Source of the DNA: Owenia fusiformis | Taxonomy: Eukaryota; Annelida; Polychaeta; Sabellida; Oweniidae | Direction of reading: 5' to 3' | Length of the DNA: 64,000 nt | NCBI GenBank assembly: GCA_903813345.2 | Contig: CAIIXF020000009.1 | Location: 4,768,030 to 4,832,029, forward strand | Shown here: piece by piece, positions 57,084 to 64,000 of the stretch | Numbering within the stretch: the stretch's first letter is position 1 | Layout: each line of letters opens with the position of its first letter | Translations under genes and position numbers: made by a program | The notes under the pieces: generated by a model | What the model was told of the DNA's origin: nothing | The model's input: only the letters and a program-made list of their open reading frames with translations | Databases searched by the model: none

Positions 57084-58667
57084 AACAAGGCATTAACATG
57101 ACAAAATGTCACCACCTAAAACAATTTGGTCAATTTAAAGCAAGTTGGAAAATACCTTTTGACCTTAAGAAGGTTTGATTTGAACTTCTGAGAACATGTA
57201 GATGATTTTGAAAAAAAATTCGTCAATTTGAAGCAAGTTGAAAAAATACCTCTTTGACTTTTTTTGACATTGAGATGGTCATTGAAGGTCAATTGTAAAG
57301 TCAGATTTGAACTTCTGAGAACATGTAGATGATTTTGAAAAAAAAATTAAATAAATAAATAAATTTGAAGCAAGTTGAAAAAAGACCTTTTTGACCTTGA
57401 AAATGTCATTGAAGGTCAAATGTCAAATCTAAAGTCAGATTTGAACTTCTGAGAACATGTAGATGATTTTGAAAAAAAAATTAGTCAATTTGAAGCAAGT
57501 TGAAAAAAGACCTTTTTGACCTTGAGAAGGTCATTGAAGGTCAAAGGTCAAATCTAAAGTCAGATTTGAACTTCTGAGAACTTGTAAAGTCAAATTTGAA
57601 CTTCTGAAAAGATGTAGATGATTTTGGAAAAAGAATTTGGTCAATTTGAAGCAAGTTGAAAACAGACCTTTTTGACCTTTTTTGACCTTGAGAAGGTCAT
57701 TAAAGGTCAAATCTAAAGTCAGATTTGAATTTCTGAGAACATGTAGATGATTTTGAAAAAAAAAATTAGTCAATTTGAAGCAAGTTGAAAAAAGACCTTT
57801 TTGACCTTTTTTGACCTTGAGAAGGTCATTGAAGGTCAAATGTCAAATCTAAAGTCAAATGTAAAGTCATATTTGAATTTCTGAGAACATGTAGATGATT
57901 TTGAAAAAAAAATTTAGTCAATTTGAAGCAAGTTGAAAAAAGACCTTTTTGACCTTTTTTGACTTTGAGAAGGTCATTGAAGGTCAAATGTCAAATCTTA
58001 AGTCAAATCTAAAGTCAGATTTGAATTCCTGAGAACACGTAGATGATTTTGAAAAAAAATTTTAGTCAATTTGAAGCAAGTTGAAAACAGACCTTTTTGA
58101 CCTTTTTTGACCTTGAGAAGGTCATTGTAGGTACGGTCAAATGTCAAATCTTAAGTCAGATTTGAATTTCTGAGAACACGTAGATGATTTTGAAAAAAAA
58201 TTTTAGTCAATTTGAAGCAAGTTGAAAACAGACCTTTTTGACCTTTTTTGACCTTGAGAAGGTCATTGAAGGTCAAATGTCAAATCTAAAGTCAGATTTG
58301 AAGGTCAAATGTCAAATCTAAAGTCAAATCTAAAGTCAGATTTGAATTTCTGAGAACATGTAGATGATTTTGAAAAAAAATTTAGTCGATGTGAAGCAAG
58401 TTGAAAAAAGACCTTTTTGACCTTGAGAAGGTCATTGAAGGTCAAATGTCAAATCTAAAGTCAGATTTGAACTTCTGAGAACATGTAGATGATTTAGAAA
58501 AAAATTGAAGTCAGTCTAAACAGTATTTGTTAAGTTATAGGAAGTTGGGAAGTTGTAAGAAATTGTTACAGACGCCGGACGCCAACCTCCAACCTCCAAC
58601 CGCCGGACGCCGTCGCAAAAAAACGGAGACCATAACAATATGTCACCACTTTTGGTGGTGACATAAT
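57084..58667 (+). mobile_element. Helentron-like element, copy 8, with expanded tandem core
   Basis: Left end ACAAGGCATTAACATGACAA then AATGTCACCACCT; right end GACGCCGGACGCC, ACGGAGACCATAACAATATG and a TCACCACTTTTGGTGGTGAC hairpin then ATAA. Between them about ten degenerate units of 110-150 bp carry TTTGAAGCAAGTTGAAAA, TTTTGACCTTGAGAAGGTCA, GTCAGATTTGAA and GAACATGTAGATGATTTTG. Terminal plus 3' hairpin plus tandem core matches the architecture of HINE/pearl elements. Minus-strand frames here are repeat artefacts. Confidence 0.75.
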
Positions 58668-59369
58668 ATATCATTAATGATGATGGGAGGATGTAAGACA
58701 AACAGTGATAAAAACACACTTTGAAGAGCAATTGTTTACCCAGCATGCCCATAGACCTAATCAGATCTTGGCATAGTGCTCTGCATCTGTTAAGAAAAAA
58801 TTAAAATCCTTATCTGTCAAAAATTCAAATTTAAATATACTCCACACGCAGAGTCTAGTTATAAACTGCAAAGACGAAGCTTTAATAAGAAGCAAAGTCT
58901 GACGAATGCAAAGGGTAATTTAAATATCCAATTATGACTCAATTTAAGTATATAAGAAATAAAATTGAGAAGCAAACAAAAAGCGCACAGGTGTTTAAGT
59001 TATGATGATAGCTAGCCATTCAAAGACATGTTCAAATGACTGAAAACACATTGCCATAAAATGCACAAACATTCACAAGCCACATTAGACTTTTAAAGGA
59101 CTGTATGACAGTGTTCATCTCAATTTCAGGCCAAAATTAGTTTTTAATGAATTGGTACTATACTTGGGAACTTCAATAAAAAATTCTATCAAAATTCAGC
59201 TGTTTGTGTATTTTGATATCAGCCCATTTCTTACCATGATAAAATATACACATTTGTTCATTTATTAATTAATAAACAGTCTCTGACACAACCCTTGGAA
59301 ATAAAAGATTTTTACAAGGGGAAATTGTTAAATCAGCCATGTTTTTGAGGATCTGCTACTAACTGAGTA

Positions 59370-62128
59370 CCGTATTATCGCCTATTGGCGCACAGTGCGC
59401 TTTTGAAATTGAGGTGAAATACCATGGAATTGGAGAGAAATCAACACAATAAAGTCCCAATAAGCACACATATAAGTTATCATTTTGATTGGGCAATAAT
59501 ATGTGAAAATCAGAATTCGAAGCCTGGTTTGAAATGAATATTATCTTACTTACTGTTTTTTCACGCCGAATCATGTCTTGTGTCGTTTATCTACCATAAT
59601 ATTACGTTTTTAAAGGACCAACTAATGTAAACTAAAATAAAGAAATATTGCGATATTTACACGCGGTAGTATCTCTTCGGGACGTATCGAAACCACTCCG
59701 TCCCGAAAAACCGTTAATTTGAATTTCAAACCTACCCCAGTGTTTGAAAATCAAGGATTGTGAGTCTCACACTTCAACGTTTTTCTTCAAACTTGTTCCT
59801 TACAAAGCTTCACAGAAATACCTTCCAGTCGATACATTGTTTTCGTGTACAAAGTACCTCGTTTTAGCGGCGTTTTGGTCCCCAGCTTCGAGATAAAGCA
59901 AATTTTCATAACTTTCAACTGTAAGTCAAGTTATCTCTCCAGTCTTTTACCCATTCTCGCTCATAATTTCAGAATGGACTCCCATTACAACCTTCCATCG
60001 CTACGTTTTGATTTTTGGGCATCAAACGCAGCAGTTTCTAAATCATCCACACATCTCTTAAAATTTTACTAATACGTCCCGTCACCTTCCACTACGCCCC
60101 GCCGAGTCTATGACTACAAACGTAGAGTTGTATTCTAAAACATTTTGTTCATCGTTGTGTAATTTTACATAGGTTTGCCTTGGTCGATTCTTAACACCAG
60201 TCTTAAGTTTAGCATACATACGGAGTATAACTATAACTGATTGCATGAAATTGATAATTTAAATGTTTGTGAAGATGTTGCTTTTTAACTTTAATTATAT
60301 GTAATTGTCCTGTATTTGATTTTGTGAGGTATTCCCAATACCTCCAAATTTTCTTGATGTTTTTCCTCAATTACAATAGATCGGAAATGGATGATAAATC
60401 TGATGAATTTTTGAAAATTGACATTCCCATGTAAACCCATGAGAATTGATATGTTTGTCGCATGTCATACGACAGAATATCCATCAATCTGAGTACTAGC
60501 AAAAAGTACAAGTTAGGTACAGTAGACAGCTGAATTTGCTATCTTTATTTAGCAAAAAGTTGATACGTTTCTTCAGGTTCAACAAAGTTATAGGTTAGGG
60601 TTGTCCAAATCTGCAAAATTTTCCAAAAATCTGTCATCTGATAGATTCTAGTTACAAATTGACTCTTGGTACAAATATTTCCACTCTAGACAACTGGGAA
60701 ATTTTGCCACGCGTCTCACTTGAAGTTTTGGTAATTTTGACAAATATGCCGTTTTCATAAATGGTTTATAACTCAAAATTAAACTGTTGTATTTCATGAA
60801 TATGTATTTTTTCTTCATCATGTATGATTTTCAATAACCCTACAGGCACCACTTTTTTTAGCTAAATCCATCGGGAAACTTTGCCACGCCTAATTTCAAA
60901 ATAACGGAGATGTTATCAAAATTGAGCAATATTGGCACAAAAACGTTTCTAGATTCATATAAAGAATGCATCATCATACAACACTAATTGGTATATAAAC
61001 AACATCTACTGACTTGGTCTGATAATGTAATATAAAGATTTTAACTGTTGTGTGTCAACCTTTCTTCTGTATGATTCCATTGGATTACATTATGAAACGT
61101 GTACCATATAAAATGATACATGTTTCTAACGTTATGCTGAAAATAATATAATTGACATCACCCATCCTTTCGCATTTTAACATTTTTTCAAGGATAGGGC
61201 ACTTTAAACGTTTCTTAAAGATATTTTCAATTGTTCAGTAATTAAAATCTTTATATTGCAATATCGGGAAATCTAAATTTTAGGGAGATTTTGGACCACC
61301 CTATTATAGGTATATTGAAAATGGACAAGAATGGGTAAATCTTAAAACACAATCCGATTGGTATTTAGAATCGACAATGGCAACCTACAAACGGACACAT
61401 CGATGGACATATTGTTTTAGAATGCAACTCTACGTGTATAGTGATAGACTCGGCGGGGCGTAGTGAAAGATGACGGGACGTATTGGTCAAATTTGAAGAG
61501 ATGTGTGGATGATTTAGAAACTGCTGCGTTTGATGCCCAAAAATCAAGACGTAGCGATGGAAGGTTGTAATGGGAGTCCATTCTGAAATTATGGGCGAGA
61601 ATGGGTAAAAGACTGGCGAGATAACTTGACTTACAGTTGAAAGTTATGAAAATTTGCTTTATCTCACAGCTGGGGACCAAAACGCCGCTAAAACGAGGTA
61701 CTTTGTACACGAAAACAATATATCGACTGAAAGGTATTTCTGTGAAGCTTTGTACGGAACAAGTTTGAAGAAAAACGGTGAAGTGTGAGACTCACAATCC
61801 TTGATTTTCAAACACTGGGGTAGGTTTTAAATTCAAACTAACGGGTTTTCGGGACGGAGTGGTTTCGATACGTCCCGGAGAGATACTACCGCGTGATTTA
61901 TCAGGTAAAAGTTTTGACTTTTATTTTATCGTCATAATAACTACCGCGCATCAAAGTTTGCGCAGACCGGAAGTTGGATTTTCCTACCCGGAAATGAAAT
62001 TTGGTGAGTTAAAAAATCGTTATTCTGTAAGTTTTCCTACTCTTTTGCTCTGATCACAAATGTTTGTCATGTTTCCAAAGTCGCATGTGCGCTTATAGGG
62101 GAGTGTGCGCCAATAGGCGATAATACAG
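59370..62128. mobile_element. 2.76-kb element with very long inverted arms
   Basis: Starts CCGTATTATCGCCTATTGGC and ends GCCAATAGGCGATAATACAG, flanked by TA. The left arm (59370-about 60157) and right arm (about 61401-62128) are inverted copies of roughly 730-790 bp with high identity. The loop is about 1.24 kb. Matching frames of 75 and 97 codons in the two arms (both reading MYKVPRFSGVLVPS) are one sequence seen twice and show no known domain. No transposase was recognised. Confidence 0.85.
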
Positions 62129-64000
62129 TATATGCATTAGCATTTTCATATGAAGGATCTTGTACTACAGAGATGATATAAGAATTTTTTTTATTCTTTA
62201 TGTCAAACCATATGAAGCTATGATCAGCATGTCACTCCCTTTTAATACATTATTTTCACAAAAATAAATTGCCAAATTACATATTTATAAAGCCATATTT
62301 TCTGAACCTATCTTTGCATTGTATTTTGCTTTGATTTTTCTTTCAAAGGAATAACTTGTTTGCTGAACAAATGAATATAAAAAGTGCCAAATATGCTCAA
62401 TAGATGTTTCTTTTCAAATCGCAATTAGTTTTCGATCAAATTGTTTGAACCATTTATATGCAGAAGTAAGATGTGAATGAAAGGATAAATGTGCCAAAAT
62501 TTGAGGTATCATCTTTCTCAAATGTGACCCGTCATCCACATGAACATCAAATATTTGTGAATTATAAATCCTATTAATATCACATCTGCTTCAATTAAGT
62601 CCCGCAACATGTGGTCTTGTCGCATCAAAGTTTCTTGTCACTGAACCCAAATTTTTAAACATAGGGGGCGGAAATCTTGCCAACTATTAAAGGTAAACAG
62701 GTTCTATTATAACAAAAAATACAGAGGCGAAATAAGTGATAAAACATGAATTTCAACACTAATTTTGCCAAAAAATCTAAATTTTTACCAAATTTCTATA
62801 GATTCAAGACTTGTTGAATAAATCCAGTTAATCCACCTATTCACAGGAACATGATACATTTATAAGTACTAAAAAGATGATTCAGAAACTCAACGGAAAA
62901 AAATAAGGAAATTATTCTTCTCTCAGAAGTTCTTCAACTCGTAAAACTAAAATCGAATAATACGAACTATCCAACCAGACCTTTTTTAATTGTTTTTCTT
63001 GATTAATTTTTCCTATTGATTAACTTTTTCCTATCGATTAACTTTTTCCTATTGATTAATTTTACCTCATTGAGTAATTTCTCTCATTGACTGTTAAAAT
63101 CAATAGCAAATAGACTTAGGTGATTCCTCTCTTGAGACCAATTGTACCCTGAAAGCTGGAGGCTATCAATAAAATACTAAGCTCTCATATAGACTGAAAC
63201 TGAAATATTTCATTTCATTCATTAATTTACTTTCAGACGTCTGGTGAAAATATACAAATGAGGTGGATGACCCTATTAGGCGTAAAAATCGCCTGTTGCC
63301 TGCTGCTAATGAAACCCCTGGGTGAATAATAACGCTGATTCAGCACTCCCAATTTCCCTCCCTCCACACACCAGATATGACACAGATAAATAAGGTTCAA
63401 AGCACAGGTAACCATCAGGTAACCTGATGTATGAAAAACAGTAGGAAGTACACTGTATGCAAGAACAAATTTACAAGCAAATAGCTACTTACCATGTAAA
63501 CAAAACACTTTCATTTGCAAAGATCAAACAGGCATATACCAATTGCCTACCTCTTTTAAAACACCAGTGCCATGCTTTAACATGCAAAATGAAAACAAAA
63601 CCCCAGAAATTAGCAACAAATGAAAAATACAGCCATGAACCATGCACTGTGAATTATACATGAACATCAGAAAATAAACAATTGTTCAATTGATAAAATA
63701 GAAACTGTGTGAAATAAACAGAATTAGAGTGATATTTGAAGAATTGGTTTTATCTCCTTTTTCCAATAAGCAGTTCTACTTTTGCACCCAATGTATCAAT
63801 GTTAGTGTTTCGTATTGACCCACAAAGATTAGAAGCTTTTAAAATCAAAAAACCAGGATTTTAAAGTACACAATTGTTATTCCATAATGTGTTGAATTTT
63901 GTGCAAGACATCTAAGTTCTTTAAAGTTAATTTATAAACCAAGCTACTTGAATGAAACCTTTATTACATCGTCTAAGAAGAAAACTGTGTCGCCATGGGA
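62129..64000. other. Gene-free stretch at window end
   Basis: AT-rich sequence with no supported gene. It includes an 18-bp tandem repeat (63007-63060, TTTTTCCTATTGATTAAC). Open frames are at most 68 codons and featureless. Confidence 0.5.
63007..63060. repeat. 18-bp tandem repeat
   Basis: Three units of TTTTTCCTATTGATTAAC with one-base changes, with degenerate continuations on both sides. Confidence 0.8.

Noticed and set aside
57531-57839. 102-codon minus-strand frame
   Set aside because: Lies in the tandem core of the Helentron-like element.
59845-61710. Matching frames in both arms of the long-TIR element
   Set aside because: The same arm sequence read twice; no conserved domain, and arm symmetry alone explains the shared peptide.

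Overview
This is an AT-rich invertebrate animal genome window. It has interrupted genes with canonical GT/AG introns, a replication-dependent histone H1 gene with the metazoan 3' stem-loop, an inward-rectifier potassium channel, a C2H2 zinc-finger gene and a complete heparan sulfate N-deacetylase/N-sulfotransferase (NDST). The dense TIR elements, fold-back DNA and Helentron-like elements fit a marine invertebrate, perhaps a non-vertebrate deuterostome. No species-diagnostic sequence was recognised, so the placement is a guess.

Layout. 1-2.9 kb is repeat-bearing non-coding DNA. 2.95-3.66 kb is an intronless H1 gene (+) with TATA box, 3' stem-loop and downstream element, followed by a fold-back repeat. 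6.07-7.49 kb is a Kir channel (-) whose frame is broken by one missing base. 8.07-9.05 kb is a decayed mariner-type element with TA target duplications. 10.4-16.4 kb is a five-exon C2H2 zinc-finger gene (-, 759 aa as assembled here, 11 fingers). 16.5-26 kb is gene-free and full of TIR elements, including a nested insertion resolved by target-site duplications. 26.4-40.07 kb is a 12-exon NDST gene (-, 896 aa). 40.58-40.74 kb holds a probable last exon with poly(A) signal of another minus-strand gene. 40.8-64 kb has no gene I can support; it holds minisatellites, MITEs, a pogo-like element, a Helentron-like element with a repeated core and a 2.76-kb element with arms over 700 bp.

The main result is in NDST. 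Two homologous copies of the exon carrying the deacetylase F-W-W-F...H-M-[WY]-x-H motif (33959-34074 and 32762-32874) lie in the same intron interval with identical splice phases (1 in, 0 out). Including both or neither shifts the frame, so each mRNA can use only one: a reading-frame-enforced mutually exclusive exon pair at the deacetylase active site.

A second theme is that three splice junctions (zinc-finger exon 3 acceptor, NDST exon 11 acceptor, NDST exon 3b donor) each sit at the edge of a local tandem array made of diverged copies of the junction itself.

All gene models were spliced by eye from the sequence. No database search or transcript evidence was available.
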